From: Geosiphon pyriformis
Lineage: Eukaryota > Glomeromycota > Glomeromycetes > Archaeosporales > Geosiphonaceae
DNA: 64,000 bases
Direction: 5' to 3'
Assembly (NCBI GenBank): GCA_016748015.1
Contig: JAAOMT010000602.1
Location: 809,922 to 873,921, forward strand
How positions within the stretch are numbered: position 1 is the first letter of the stretch; every line of letters starts with the position of its first letter. Below, piece by piece: positions 23,275 through 36,176 of this stretch. The notes beneath the pieces are model-generated. The model did no database searches. It was not told the origin of the DNA and saw nothing but the letters and a program-made list of their open reading frames with translations. The position numbers and the translations under genes are program-made.

Positions 23275-24909
23275 ATGATATCTCTTCGCGTCCTTCGTTC
23301 ACTTCCATCCCTCCCAACCATTAGTCAGCCAATTAGGGGATCTGGACTCTCTAGAACGTCATATAGACATCTATCTTTCTTTGTAAAAACCCCTCCAACC
23401 TTCTTTAACCATCAAATACTGAAAGGTGGAGACTTTAAGGTAGAAGCCATATTTAGAAGTTAAAGATATATTTTTCCTTTGCTCTTATTAATGTATTTTT
23501 TGCTTTCTTTTTGCACTTTGCCAAGTTGGGTTGTTCTACATCCAAACCACCGCATAGTCTCTCTCAAGTCCGCACAATTAAGACTCTTGACTTTGGTGGG
23601 ACTAAAGAAAAGGTCTATGAGCGTTCGGACTGGCCCAAAGAAAAATATCAAGAGTTTTTTAAAAATGATACCATCGCCGTTATCGGTTATGGGCCTCAGG
23701 GGAGTGGTCAGGCTTTGAATGCTAAGGATAACGGATTGAATGTGATCGTTGGATTGCGAGAGAATGGAAGGAGCTGGAACGAGGCCAGGAAGGATGGTTG
23801 GGTAAGTCTTTAAAATTAAAATATGCCTTCATTCTTATATTGGAATGGTTACTTATTTTAGTGCTGTTTAAAACAGGAACCGGGAAAGAACCTATTTAGC
23901 ATTAATGAGGCCGTCGAAAAAGGTACAATTGTATTGAATCTGCTTTCTGATGCAGCTCAAACACTATTGTGGCCAGAGATCAAACCCCATCTTGCAGCCG
24001 GAAATACTTTATATTTTTCGCACGGTTTCTCGATTGTATATAACAAGGAGACCAAAGTTATTCCGCCAAATGATATCGACGTCATTCTGGTAGCACCCAA
24101 AGGGTAAACTTCTTTAATTAATTAATTTTTCATTGAAACTCATTAATATTTGTTTGTTTTGGAATAAATACAGCTCAGGTCGAACTGTACGTTCTCTTTT
24201 CCTTCAAGGTCGGGGTATCAACTCTTCAATTGCCGTACATCAAGATAGCTCTGGAAAAGCAAAAGATAAAGCTGTTGCCTTGGGGGTGGCTATTGGCTCA
24301 GGATATCTTTACGAAACCACCTTTCAAAAAGAAGTTTATTCTGATCTCGTAGGAGAACGAGGTGTTCTCATGGGGGCAATTCAAGGATTGTTCCTTGCTC
24401 AGTATGAAGTGCTACGTGCTAATGGACATTCTCCTTCGGAAGCTTTCAATGAAACCGTAGAAGAAGCGACACAATCTCTATATCCCCTGATCGGAGAAAA
24501 CGGAATGGACTGGTAAGTCGATTTTACAAATTTGCTGCAATAAAAGTTTCTTTTGCGTTTGATAAATCTTATTCTACATTCAGGATGTATTCATGTTGCT
24601 CGACTACTGCACAACGTGGCGCTTTAGATTGGTACAAACCGTTCCACAAAGTCACGAAACCAGTTTTTGAAGAGCTTTATAAAAAAGTAGCTGATGGCTC
24701 TGAAACAAGACGATCGTTAGAAAAGAATTCCTCGCCTAATTATCGTGAAGAATTAGAGGTTGAATTAAAAGAAATTAAGTAAGTTTGTTTCAATGCAATC
24801 TTAGTCTACAAAGTAAAGAGATATTAAATTCCAACTTTTGTGCATTAGGGACAGTGAAATTTGGACAACAGGCAAAGTCGTACGAAGCTTACGCCCGGAG
24901 AGAAAATGA
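23275..24909 (+). CDS. ILV5: Ketol-acid reductoisomerase, mitochondrial
   Basis: This enzyme catalyses the NADPH-dependent isomeroreduction of 2-acetolactate / 2-aceto-2-hydroxybutyrate, the second common step of valine and isoleucine synthesis, in mitochondria. Six exons (23275-23439, 23526-23801, 23877-24103, 24174-24512, 24584-24778, 24849-24909) have GT-AG introns of 69-86 bases and exact phases, giving 420 residues. Residues 1 to about 75 form an Arg/Ser/Leu-rich transit peptide. [14 protein letters not shown] is the Rossmann dinucleotide loop. LLSDAAQ, YFSHGFS and [15 protein letters not shown] follow. The knotted C-terminal domain has [16 protein letters not shown] (Mg-binding D and E), [20 protein letters not shown] (second acidic cluster) and the [17 protein letters not shown] block. 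Length fits fungal enzymes. Polyadenylation-like AATAAA sequences lie near 25045 and 25076. Confidence 0.97.
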
Positions 24910-25999
24910 AATCAATAGCAACTCAAAATATAAGGAAGCACCAAAATAGGAATCTAGTGTTTCCCGCCTCTCGATTTGAGATTCATATTTTGAAAAGGTG
25001 GGTAAATTCCTGCGAGTCTAAAACTTGGACATTGAAATGTCCACAATAAATAGCAGTGAATCAATATTATACCAAAATAAAGACATAGAATTATTAAATG
25101 CTGACAAGTGTGATTCAACCACAACCTACAGAACATGACAGGAAATAACATATAGTAAAAGCAGTTCACGCGGTTTTTATGTGTGACCAGCAATCCGAAT
25201 TAATGTAAAAACTACATTAGACAGATTAAATAGACCATTTGCTTTCATCTTGCCAATTAGCTAAAGTCAAACAAATTGATTACATAAATATATTATCAAT
25301 ATTTATATTATTAACATTAAAAAAACACAAATCAGTCCTTTTTTTACCTTTAACAATGTTTTTGGTTATTTTAATTATAAGCATTTCAAAAATCAATTTT
25401 TTATAGCTGTAAATTTAATATTTAAAAGTAATTTAAATTACCAAGAAACTTAATTTTAAAGAATTTAATTTAAAATGAACTTTTTATTAAATATAACAAA
25501 ATAAAACTTAACATACAAAATTATTACTTTAATATAAAAAACCAAATCAATAAATTAACTTGTAAGAATTTTAAATATAATAAATAATTTAAACCCAAAT
25601 TTAATATTATAAACATATATAATATTTTAAAATATATTAGTTTTTTATAAATATAATTTAATATACAGAAGCAGACTAAATAATCTTAATTAAATATAGC
25701 TTATGTACTTACTATATATAATCAGTTATTTAGATCAATTAAGACAATACTATATACTTATATAAATACTAGCATTATTATCTATACTTAAAAAACAAAC
25801 AAATTCTGTACAAACCAAAATTAACAATAAATAATTCAATAATATTAAACAATTAAATAATATCATTAAACAAAACATTAAACAAATTACACAAAATATT
25901 TAACAAAATTTTTATATTACTAATTAAGTTATTTTTTTCTATATCTATTCTAAATTTAAATTTAAATAGTCACAACTTATTATAATATTCCTCAATTAA
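24910..25999. other. ILV5 3' flank, then AT-rich spacer
   Basis: The first 200 bases or so are 3' UTR-like, with AATAAA motifs. From about 25200 the sequence is strongly AT-rich without genes. Near 25985 it meets the target site of Ty3/gypsy element E (ACAG, 26000-26003). It may be older transposon debris, but I cannot assign it. Confidence 0.5.
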
Positions 26000-26003
26000 A
26001 CAG

Positions 26004-26880
26004 TGTTATAGATGATTATTTGGGGTCTCAAATCAAATAACAAACCCATAACTTGGTGCTCAATTGATAGTATTGTTGGTAATATCTGAAGATGTTGTTT
26101 ATCTGAAGGTTTTGTTGTGGAGTCCTTTGTATAATGAACAGAGATTTAATGGTTGTCTTTCCAGTAGTCTCTCAGAATTGCAATTCTGTCAAATTTTTTT
26201 TTCAGCATAGTGGCCAGTAATCTTGGCAGAGATGCCCTTCTGGTAAGCTATCCTTAAATTCTCAATTCTTATACCCTTTCTTTAGGATCTTTTACCAGAC
26301 TATCCATAATGTTAATAACTCAGCACTTAATCTTCAAGTAATTAATAAAACAAAAGAGATAACAAAAATAAAAGAAATTTAAAAGAAATAAGCCAAGGCA
26401 ATGAATGTTAATATCTCATCAATAGCCATGATCAAGAGCTATTGGTTCAATGTGATTAAGTATCAATTACTATCAATACTTCATGTTGATAGTAGAGAGT
26501 GAATTTGGAATTGTAAAAATAATTATTTATTTGATATTTGTGAGTTGGAAGATTGCTAGATTAAATCTAAACTGAAAAGTCTCTAACTAAAAAAATTTTG
26601 TTCCTTTTTGTTTTTAACACTACTGCTATATATACATAATTGAGATTTCTTAATTCCTCAATTTTTCACACCAGAAATCTTGGAATTTCTGTAATCCTGC
26701 AATTCTTTTTGAGAGAAATTCTGGAATTCTGGAATTCTGGAATTCTTTGTATGAAAATCTTGAAATTTCTGAAATCCTGCGATTCCTCTTGAAAAAAATT
26801 CTGGAATTTCACATTTACTATGGTTACTTCTAATTGGCTAATTCATATGTTAATATACTCCCTATATTCTATGAGTAATA
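26004..26880 (-). repeat. 3' LTR of element E
   Basis: 877 bp; the lower-coordinate end on the plus strand is TGTTATAGATGATTATT. A TATA-like box (tgctatatatacataatt) lies near 26630, and tandem ggaattctgg-type units at about 26690-26810 make up the U3 region. The upper end reads GAGTAATA where the expected GAGTAACA has changed by one base. Confidence 0.9.
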
Positions 26881-26894
26881 TTATTTTCTCTTTT

Positions 26895-27840
26895 TTAATA
26901 TTGAGCTTCATCAAAATCTCCCAAATTTTCTAACTCTAATTCTCTGTCTTTGAATATTTCTTGAACTTCTTTTTCGAAAATTACTTGAGTTATTTTGTTC
27001 TGTAATTTTTCAAATTGGGTGTTGGTTATCTTTCCCATTTGGTTAACTGTAATGGAATCCATTTCTGGATTAAGTAAAATTTCCAGTCTGTCTTGAAATC
27101 TAACATGCAATTAATAGATGGCTCTTGCTTGTGTTGTTAGATTGTTCTTTCCCACAAATTGTTCCAATTGTTGCAGTATTGTTGTGTTGAATAATTGTTT
27201 TGTTTTATTTGTATATAAGTTCTGAATATTCAAGTATTGTCCTAAGTAAAAATAACAAAAGTTTCTTGGAAATTCGTGTATCCATTATTTTCACATTTTT
27301 CTGGTCAACTCTTGATATGTGGTAACACTTGTTGGTTTTTCTATTGCTAATTTTATTTTCAGAACCATTATGTCAATCATGTTTTCTGTTTTTCTTTGAC
27401 TTTTGTATTTGGGTATCTTTCTGGTATCTCAGTATTGAATGGTTTACTAATTAATAGTAATTTTCATATTTTGTTGTTGAATTAGTTGGAAGATTTGTTG
27501 TGCTAGCAAATGAATATTGTCAGTAATTTCTATTTTTTGAAGTCTTCTGTTGTGTCTATCATGTCTTTATATCCTTTTTTTTTTTTTTTTTATTGTTCAA
27601 TTTTTATGTGTTTGGTCCAATAATTATGATTGGTTCCAGATCTCATGAAATCTCATCTGGTTGGACTAATATTCTTTGTACTTCTAATTGTAGAATATTA
27701 CTGGTGGATGGTGACACTATATGGTAATATGGTTTCAGTTGATCATCATGTGCTGCTTTGGCTAAGATTTTGTTGTTTTATCTTAATTTATAAGCTCTGT
27801 TTTCCAGAATTTTTTCTATGTGAAATAGTCCATCTCATTT
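26895..27840 (-). pseudogene. Post-integrase segment of the F/E hybrid
   Basis: The last frame (27110-26895) reads RFQDRLEILLNPEMDSITVN and ends ELENLGDFDEAQY. Element D has an equivalent segment ending NLEFNEEINFDFDGA (45575-45891). The segment has no membrane helix or recognised domain. It is broken by stops upstream (27111-27800). Its conservation in copies of opposite orientation and different age suggests a true part of the polyprotein. Confidence 0.6.
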
Positions 27841-28790
27841 GGGGTCAAATTTTCCACTTCATTGTTTTTCCGCTTTGGTACAATATAGAAGTACTTTGTC
27901 TTCAATCTTGAATTCAACTGGTTTCTCTGGTAGTTGGTTATTATGTCTTTTTTTTTGTTTTTCTTGTGACTTTTGGATATTATCAGCTGCTTTTTGCCAT
28001 TTGTTTTCTAGTATTTCCATTAAGTCATATGTTCTTCTTAGCAATGTTTTCTGAAAATTGTCTTCAATTATTGGTTTTGTTGAATAAGTATTGACTTTTA
28101 TCTCAACTGGTAATGTTGCTGTTCTATCATATACTAATTCAAATGGTGTTGCTTGTGTAGTGTTCTGCTTCATTGTCCAATAAGCAAATAATACTGCTGA
28201 TATAAACAAGTCTCATTCATCCTGGTTTTTTTGACTGATCTTGGCAATTGATTCACACAATGTTCTATTGAATCTTTCAACTAATCCATTGGTTTGTGGA
28301 TGGTATGGTAATGACAATGGTCTTTTAATTCCAAATCTTTGACTTAATTCTGTTAGTGTTCTGTTCACAAAGTGGGTTCCTTGATCTAATAGTAGTTCTT
28401 TTGGACATTCATGTCAACAGATCAAATCTTGATAAATAAATTTGGTAACGGATTCTGCATTTGCTCTTTGAATAGTTTTTGCTTCTGGCCATTTTGTGAG
28501 ATAATCCATGACTACTGCAATATATCTGTTGCCTCTGCTGGTGATTGTTAATAGTCCAACTAAGTCAATTCTGATACAGTCGAATGGTTGTCTCATTTTG
28601 ATTGGTCTCAATGGTTCACTGGATTTTGTTTCACCTTTTCTTTGACAAACATTACAACTTTGAATGTATTGAATAATGTCTGAATATATTGATGGCCAAT
28701 AGTATCTTTTCCTGGTTCTTTTTATGGTTGTTTTTTTGTGAAAATGTCCTGCTGTTAAATCTGAATGCATGTTAAATAATATTGTTTCTT
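27841..28790 (-). pseudogene. Integrase of the F/E hybrid
   Basis: Frames 28770-28414 and 28209-27859 together give the integrase: HSDLTAGHF and CNVC (zinc-binding H and C pairs), IDLVG (first Asp), LLLDQGTHF (second Asp) and NGLVERFN (Glu), so the catalytic triad is present. A stop follows LIC near 28413 and another precedes DLFISAV near 28210. The C-terminal part has the LLRRTYDLMEILENK and KVLLYCTKAEKQ blocks. No chromodomain was seen. Confidence 0.8.
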
Positions 28791-29049
28791 TCTCTGGTTC
28801 TGTGATTACTCTGATTAATTGATCTGGATTTCTTCTGTTCTTCTGATAAAGTATATTTTGGTGGTTAATAAAATATTTTGATTGTTGTTTTATGTTTCTT
28901 TGTTCCTTTTAAGATAATTTTTTCTTGAACAATTGGGTATTTATATAATGTTGAAGTTGTTGGTATTTTTGTATATTTATCTTTTGTTATATTTTTAAGT
29001 TGAAATGCTTTTAAATTTGTCTTATTCATGATAATTTGTTGGTATTTCC

Positions 29050-30481
29050 ATTGTTTTTTCCCTTTTTATAATGTACTGTATAATTAAATAGTGAAAGTTC
29101 TATTTTCTATCTGACATGTTGATCATCTCCAAATTTTTGCTTCTGGATTGAAGTCAATTTTTGTGATTTGTATATATTTCAAACTTTTGGCTTAAGTATT
29201 CTTTTCATTTCATGACTGTCCAGTAGATTGCTAAGTGTTCTAGTGCTGGAGTTTGATAGTTTTTTTCTGCTGACTTAAGCTTCTACTGGTGTAAGCTACT
29301 GGATGCTCTCTTTCATCCGGTCTTTTTTGTGATAGTACTGCTCCCAACACTTAACCAGATACATCAGTGGTAATCATAAATGGTTTGCTGTAATCTGGAT
29401 ACATCAATACTGGAGCTTGGATAAGCTTTCTTCTTAATGTGTTGAACACTTTTTGTTGAGCTTCAGTCCATTTATACTTCACATTCTTGGTTTGTAAATG
29501 GTGAAGTGGCTAAGCCAATTTCGAAAAGTCTTTGATAAAGTGGCAATAATAGCCTATGAATCCCAAAAATGTTCTTAATTCTGTCAAATTGGTTGGTACT
29601 AGAAAGTTCTTAACTACTTCAATCTTGTCTGGATCCATTTTGATTCTATCTTTGCTTACCACATGTTCCAAAAACTTGAGTTCAGTTTTTCCAAAGAAAC
29701 ATTTAGTTGTATTTAGTTTCAATCCAGCTCTTTTTAATCTTTTAAACACTTGTTGGAGATAATGCAGATGATCATCGAATGTTTTTGAAAACACATTGGT
29801 GTTATCCAAGTATATGAGTACTGATTTCCATAGTAATCCAGTATAGACAATTTTCATGAGTTATTGAAATGTTGCTGGAGCATTTATCAAGCCAAATAGC
29901 ATAACTTCAAACTCAAAATTTCTTTCTTTTGTGGTAAATGCTGTTTTCTTCTTGTTGGCTGAGTTCATGGCTATTTGTCAGTAACCACTATCTAAATCTA
30001 ATGTTGAGAACCATTTATTTCCTCCAAAAGTGTTAAATAGTTCTTGGATCTTTGGAGTTAGATAACTATCACCTTTAGTTACTCTATTCAGTTTTTGATA
30101 GTCCACACAAAAACGGATTTTTCCATTTTTTTTTCAGACTAGTACCACTGGTAATGACTATGAACTCATTGATGGCTGAATTAGCCTATTGTCAAGCATC
30201 TAATTGATTTCTTGATGAATGATCTCATGGCTAGCTGATGGTACTTTGTATGCTTTTTGTTTAATTGGCATTGTATCTCCAATCTTAATCTGATGCTGGA
30301 TGATGTTGGTGTGGCCAAATTCATTTTTGCTAGCACAGATGTTATTGAAATTGCTGAGTAATATCTTTAGTTGCATTTGTTGGAGTGGGTCTAGATTTTT
30401 TATGTTTATTTGTTCCAATTGTTCTAGTTGGAACAGATAACATTTGCTTTGTCTATAGATGATTTGTGATGTAATATTCAC
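29050..30481 (-). pseudogene. Reverse transcriptase and RNase H of element F
   Basis: The first frame (30481-30200) covers the linker and the HQIKIGDTMPIKQKAYKVP block. RT blocks follow to IYLDNTNVF (29857-29510), where the YLDD catalytic motif reads YLDN. The FLGFIGYYCHFIKDFSKL thumb region and an RNase H with a QKQKFGDD end (about 29130) follow. Several stops and one frame loss make it inactive. Confidence 0.8.
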
Positions 30482-31360
30482 ATATCTGCAAAGCTGTAAA
30501 AAATCTGGAATGTGATTTGGTGGTTAATCCTCAACTTTGGTGGTTAAATATTCAATGATGGTTCTCTTTGGTATTTTAATAACACTTCTCATTGTGTTGT
30601 AAATGAGAATTTTGATGTTTTTGGGACTTTTGGCTGATATTTAGAGATTAGTGAGTCCAATATCTCCTGATTTGCAAATGGTAGCTTCTGCTTCAAACAA
30701 CTGAGCTTGATTCTTTACTTCTCTTTTAATGGCTAACATATACTAGTCATATGGTGAAATGGAAATTAATTAACGGTTTGAGTTAATTTCTTCTTTGTCA
30801 ATAACTTCTTCCTCTGCCATATTAACTAGTATATCTATTCTACCTGTTGATCTGAATCTTTGTATTCCTCTAGTAGTAATCTCTAATTCTTCCCTGTTTC
30901 CCACTGACACTAACTAAGCTATTTTCACCAGAGGTAGGAATATTGCCTGTGCTATCTTTTTATTTGAATCTATGATATATGTTTTTTTTGAGTCATTTTA
31001 TAGCATTGTAATAATATTTCCTATGTATTCTGCATCAATTATTTCTCCTCTGATGTTGATTTTTTTTTGGCTAAGCTACTTCTAGATGCTAACTGAACCA
31101 TTGTTGTTGCTGGAATTTTCAGTGCTATTTTGAGATCAATACAGGTGCGTAAATGGGATTTCAATTTGATGAGATCTTTTCCCAGATATCTTAGATTAAA
31201 TCCTGTATTAGTATCATGTGCATGTTCTGGCATAATACCTTTATTGTTGTCACTGAATCATTTTAGTTTCTGCTCCTTGGTAAGATCAGGGAGTACAATA
31301 TATGTTTCAGAATTTGAATCAGAATCCAAATCATTGTTATTTTTGTTGTTATATTAAGCA
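30482..31360 (-). pseudogene. dUTPase domain of element F
   Basis: The frame 31233-31039 holds motif I as HDTNTGFNLRY (the usual AGFDL Asp reads Asn), IDLKIALKIPATTMVQLASR, and motif II SRSSLAKK. A one-base loss in the following A-run shifts the frame before motif III (IIDAEYIG, about 31010-31035). An LPLVKIA block and a further linker follow towards 30482. dUTPases hydrolyse dUTP to dUMP and limit uracil incorporation during reverse transcription. Confidence 0.75.
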
Positions 31361-32130
31361 GAGCTGGAACTGTTATTTTTGTCATTATTGTTGTCAAAGT
31401 TTGAATTGGAATTGAGAGTTGATTCCAATTCTAATGTGTAGCAGTTGATTGGTTCATCTTTTTCTGAGATTGTGTAGATCATGCATGGTGGGGGATTGTA
31501 AATAAAATCACACTCATTACAATATTAAAAGTTACATGAAATTAGGCAATATTGACACAGTTAAGTGTTCAGCTGCTCTAAGCATTGCTCTTATTCTTCT
31601 CTTGTGGGCGTTAGTTCTTGGTAGTGTTTGTGGAATTGTTCTGGATCCAGAAGATTTATAACTGGTTCTGGGTCCCAGTCAAGCTCTATGGGCTCTGGTG
31701 GGTTGTTCTTGATTTCTCTAATTTCTTTGAGTGACACTCTTTCTATTTTGGCAATTGTTATTCTCTATATCTTATTGTCATTGTGTGAACAACTATCCAA
31801 TCGCTGTATGGTTCTTCTTCAGATGGCTTCTATTGGTGTCCCTTTCCTAATCCAGTCACTGATGAAGATCATGTACTGGCACAACACATCGCATGTTCCT
31901 CCTCAACCAGGAATGTCGTTCCACATTCTTTTGTTGAGTAATGTTTATCCACAAGCTAGACAAGGCTCGTTGTCCCATTTTCCTTGCCATTTTGGATGTT
32001 CAAAGTGTTTTATGATGCATGTATGACAGTAGAATTTGGTCGCTGTTGAGTATTCCTTATCATTGCTATAGCATGTGCTCATTGATGACAATTTCTTGTT
32101 GCAATCATCGCATATAAGCTTTGGTTGACA
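31361..32130 (-). pseudogene. Cysteine-rich zinc-binding segment of element F
   Basis: Read on the minus strand from about 32118: CDDCNKKLSSM, then CHTC, a WDNEPCLACG block, CDVLCQY, and near 31570 CQYCLISC with a YCNEC end. The C-x2-C spacing occurs repeatedly, as in zinc ribbons. The same order is found in D (40729-41342) and E (49140-49760). Its role is unknown. Stops interrupt it in several places. Confidence 0.65.
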
Positions 32131-32528
32131 ATAGTTTGGTTGTGGTGGTGTATAATTATATGTAGAGTGAGTAAAGGTTGGTATTGAATTTTTTTCTTTC
32201 TCTTTTTCTTTCCCTTTACTATTATTCTCTTTCCATTTCCAGGTTGTTGATAATTTATCCTAATTGTTGTCAGTTCCCCAATTTTGATCGTTATTCCATA
32301 TAGGTTCTTTTTTTTGTTTTTTTTTGTCTTGGTGATCTCATGAAAGCACTGGTGATAATTTGTTGTGCTCATTGTTGGCCCACAAAATTTGATATGCTTC
32401 CCAAGTAGGTTTTTTTTTTTCTTCTTCAAACTCGATGAGTGGTGCTGTTGGTGTGGTAATTGGTCTGAAGTGATCACACATGGCTGGTACATATGTGTTG
32501 ACTGTTTTGACTGAGCTGAAGCTCTTAG

Positions 32529-33256
32529 GTGTTTCAATTAAGCATCACATGGGTTTTGAACAGCCAGTCATTGCCAACAAGTACTTGGTACTGGGTGGCT
32601 TCCATGATTAATATCTTGATTGGTATAATGATGTCATTGACTTCAATGGGTAGGGCATCTATTTTACCAATTGGAGTCTTGGTGACTCCATCAGTGGTGA
32701 TTATCCTTGCACTGGCAGCTCAATCAATTCAGCAACCTAATTGGTCTATAAACTGTCTTGTAATGATGCTGCCAGCTGATTTACTATCTAGGATTAGTTT
32801 GATAGACTGACCATCAATTTTAGCATCAGTGTACATCACCATAATAGGTTTTTCCTCGAGTGTGGCTCCACTAAACAAAGAGGTTTTTGTTAGTTCTTTA
32901 ATTTCAAAAAGAAATATAGCTGCTAAGGATTTGTCTTCTATGATGGTGGCTGGCGGAATATTGCTAGTAAGTGGTTGCTTCTGTTTGGGTTTCCAATTGT
33001 TGGATGAGGCATCTTCTGGGGTAATCAGAAGACTTAAATAGTTCTGAGAACTTGGGTTTTGAGTATACCCGGCTTCTGAATTCCACTGTCGTAATCCTGA
33101 CAGCTGGTTGAATAAACTGAGAATCAGTTGGTAAACAACTATTGCTGATCTCCAGTTTTGGGTAACTCTTGATTTAAGGTTTCCTAATGTTATTTGAGCT
33201 GAGTTTAATGGCAGTATTTGAACTGTGGGTGTCTGATAAATTATTTGTGACTGCAA
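32529..33256 (-). pseudogene. Aspartic protease of element F
   Basis: The frame 33256-32729 contains SIKLILDSKSAGSIIT, the retropepsin active-site region with D-S-K in place of D-S-G, and continues to the LVGNDWL block near 32560. Upstream is a low-complexity linker between gag and protease. It is inactive through the Gly change and downstream stops. Confidence 0.75.
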
Positions 33257-33306
33257 TGGTTGATATATTACTGGTGGCTGTGATTAATAAACTGGAGGTC
33301 GATATA

Positions 33307-34291
33307 TGGTATTACCAGACAAAATTAGAGATATTGTTTAGCATGAAATTACCCTTATAAATCTTATCATTAATTAGCATATATTATTATTTCAAATTAT
33401 CACTTATTACATTAGAAAAATGTCCGAAATTATCATTTAATTAATAACCAATTTGTACATAACACAAATGTAACCTAATTGTAATGATCAATCATGCAAT
33501 ACCCCGAACTATGTAACATTCAAAAAGTTCGCTGAAATTTGTAAAAAATTCACTGAAATAATTGATAGTTTGCCAAAATATCTAATAGTTCATAGAAATA
33601 ACTTGTAGTTTGCCGAAATGTATCTTTAGTTTAGCAAAATTATAGAAAATAGCAAAATTTAAGTTCATAGAATAGTGTTATGACAAGTTGTATAAAAGAA
33701 GAGCTTTTCTCTTCGAGAAAATGTATCTTATTTCAGATTTAATAATCAGAATCATCTTTTATATACAAAAACAAAATAAATATCAAATAATTCAAAAAAC
33801 CAAATTCTTTAATTATTTGCACTTGGAAAATCTCCAAGAACCCAACTAACATTTTTGAAATTGATTAGCTACCAATTTCAGTAAACTGTTAGTGACTTCA
33901 GGCCTGGATAAAAAACGTTTATTTTGACAAAATTCTATTTCTTTTACATTTCTTTTATTTTTTTTTTCTTTTTTTATTACAATTATTAAGGTAGCCTACA
34001 GACAAGATTTCTGTAGAAGAGTTGACTTTCACAACAAAGTAACTATACATTTTAGTGAGCTTCCAGATGAGCAATTCCTGGGAAAGAGTTGACATTTACT
34101 ACAACATAACTACATAAAGTAACTGGCAAGGAATTGGCCATTCCATTCATAAGCCCAGCAGTTCAAATTATAGGAGATAATTTGAAGATAAATTCAGTTA
34201 TTGAAGGTTTAACCACATCTAGAAAACGTGAATTCACAGCAAACAGGCATCAACAACATTGAAGAAAAGAGACCAAAAACCTCTGGTAACA
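33307..34291. mobile_element. LTR-like insertion in gag of element F (possible solo LTR)
   Basis: About 985 bases absent from the equivalent place in element E (about 50900-50960). It starts TGGTATTACCAGA and ends CTCTGGTAACA, giving short inverted ends TTACCAGA / TCTGGTAA and TG...CA-like termini. It contains a TATA box (tataaaagaag, about 33691) and six copies of a degenerate (g)ttcgctgaaat / gtttgccaaaat motif at 33525-33650. There is no coding frame. A target duplication is not clear: gatata occurs on both sides, but about 10 bases apart from the right end. Confidence 0.5.
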
Positions 34292-34299
34292 ATGGGTGG

Positions 34300-36176
34300 T
34301 TGATATATTGGCTGTTGCATCATTGACAGGTAAGTTAGTTGATATGGTGTTGGGTAGGATTGGTAACTTGGAGTTGAAAACTGGCAATTAGGGTTTCAAT
34401 ATTGATTTTCTGATAATTGGTTATCTATCCTTAACTTACATTCCATTCTTAAATGTTCTTGTTTACCACAGTAGTGGCAAACATGTATCTCCTGTTGCCA
34501 TTGTTAATTAGTTGTGAATAATAGATGTGACTAATTCTGGAAATGATTTGCATTTTCTTAATTATTGTGTCATTGTGAAGGTTGATAGATTGCCTGATTG
34601 TTAGCTAAGTATCTCTCTAATTTTTGGTTGATGGAATCACTGAATTGTTTCAACCTAGAATCCAATTCAGATAATCTATTCATTACTAAATTGACGGCTT
34701 GGACATGGTTAGCTTCAAGTTCAGTTGCTTCAAAATCTCTGGTATTTGTAACTATGACTTGAAAGTCTGCTGGATGCATGGGGTGTATACATTGGAGGAT
34801 GCTACTGTGCAGACCTCTAATAAATTGATTTAGAATTTGTGGCACTATGAAATAATCAGCCTGTATGGCCTGAATTTGGTGCAGATTTCTGTGAAAATGT
34901 CCTAAATAAGTAGTGACTGCTTCAGTTTTTCCTTGTTTAATGGTGGTAAAAGTGTTTGCTAATTGATTGATGCTGTTATTATTACTAAAATATTGTAGGA
35001 ATGCAAGCTTGAATGCATTGAAATTTTGGGGTTTGTTGACTAGACTTTGATACCATAAATCAGTAGTATCCTAGAGAGAGTAAGAGATAACTTGGAAGGC
35101 TTTTGTGTCATTTCATTCATTTGCTGTGATGGCCTTTTCAACATCATTGAGCCATATTTGGGCATCATCTTCTTTGTCAATAAACTTATCAAGTTTCATT
35201 ATTGGAGTGTAGGTCATTGAATCTAAGTTTGGTTGTTGTTGTTGTAGTGGTAATTAAATCAGAGGTTGTGATGGTAGTTGTTGTAATGCATTAACTGGTG
35301 GTAGATTGATAATGATTGCTGAAAATAAGTGGTATTGATTATTAATGTCAGGGTTTTGATTGTTTTGATTGTACTGCATTTGAAATTCGGAGTTTCGATT
35401 TCTGGATTTTCTAAATTTGGATTTTGCTGAGTCTGAAAGTTTGGGGTTTTAATATTCAGGTTCTCTGGAATTAGGTTCTGGTAAGTAAATTCCTGATCTT
35501 CAGTTTCTTTTTCCTCCTTTTTTGATTCTGTTATCTTTTAGAGACTTGCATTTCTGAAATTAGGTTGAGGTGGCAGTAATCAGAATTCTGATGGCATTGG
35601 CGATCGTAATTTAAATCCTTTAAAATAATTGCTATAGGTTCCTAGTAATTTTGCTTTCTTTTGTTTATTTTGAAATAGGAGTTGTCCAAATGTTGATGTC
35701 GCATGTGATGTGGATGCACCTGTTAATGAGATGTTAATGGCACTTCTGGATGTATAGTGGTATGATGGGTTTATTAGTAATTCAACTCTGGTTTTTTTCC
35801 AAGTGGGTGGTTGTATTTGTTTTGGTGTTACTGCTAATGTTTGCAACTTTTCTTTGCCTTTGTCTACATAGGTGATGGGGAATTGTTGTTGTGTGTATCT
35901 TTCAATAGTTTGATTAATTTTTCTGATGATTAGTGCAAAACTGTAGTTTCTTGAAAAGCTGATATGTTGAAATAATTTTGTATAGAAGTTTTCTCTTGTG
36001 GATTCAATGTTAACTGTTTCTCCTAAGCAGTCTGTAATTTTATTGTTGATGTAGAAGTTAAAGGCTGATTCCACTGAGAAGTGGTTATTGTTTAATCCTA
36101 ATTGTTGGCTGTACTGTTGAAACAAGAATTTGGCAAATCCTAAATGGTTTGCTTCTATGATTTTTGATTCTGCCAC
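34300..36176 (-). pseudogene. gag of element F
   Basis: The frame 36176-35580 begins the polyprotein (MAESKIIEANHLGFAKFLFQ) and runs 198 codons. A retrotransposon-gag core follows with stops (about 35200-34900; WYQSL-like and QFIRGLHSSILQC segments). The frame 34845-34570 holds a C-terminal helix. The zinc knuckle CHYCGKQEHLRMEC (34446-34488) is intact. The C-terminal Gln/Pro/Tyr-rich tail is split by the LTR-like insertion at 34291. Confidence 0.8.

Noticed and set aside
23460-23718. Alternative frames over ILV5 exon 2 on both strands
   Set aside because: Shadows of the reductoisomerase exon, whose frame is fixed by the Rossmann motif.
27630-28054. Hydrophobic plus-strand frames (VGLIFFVLLIVEYY type)
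   Set aside because: Antisense shadows of the minus-strand integrase.
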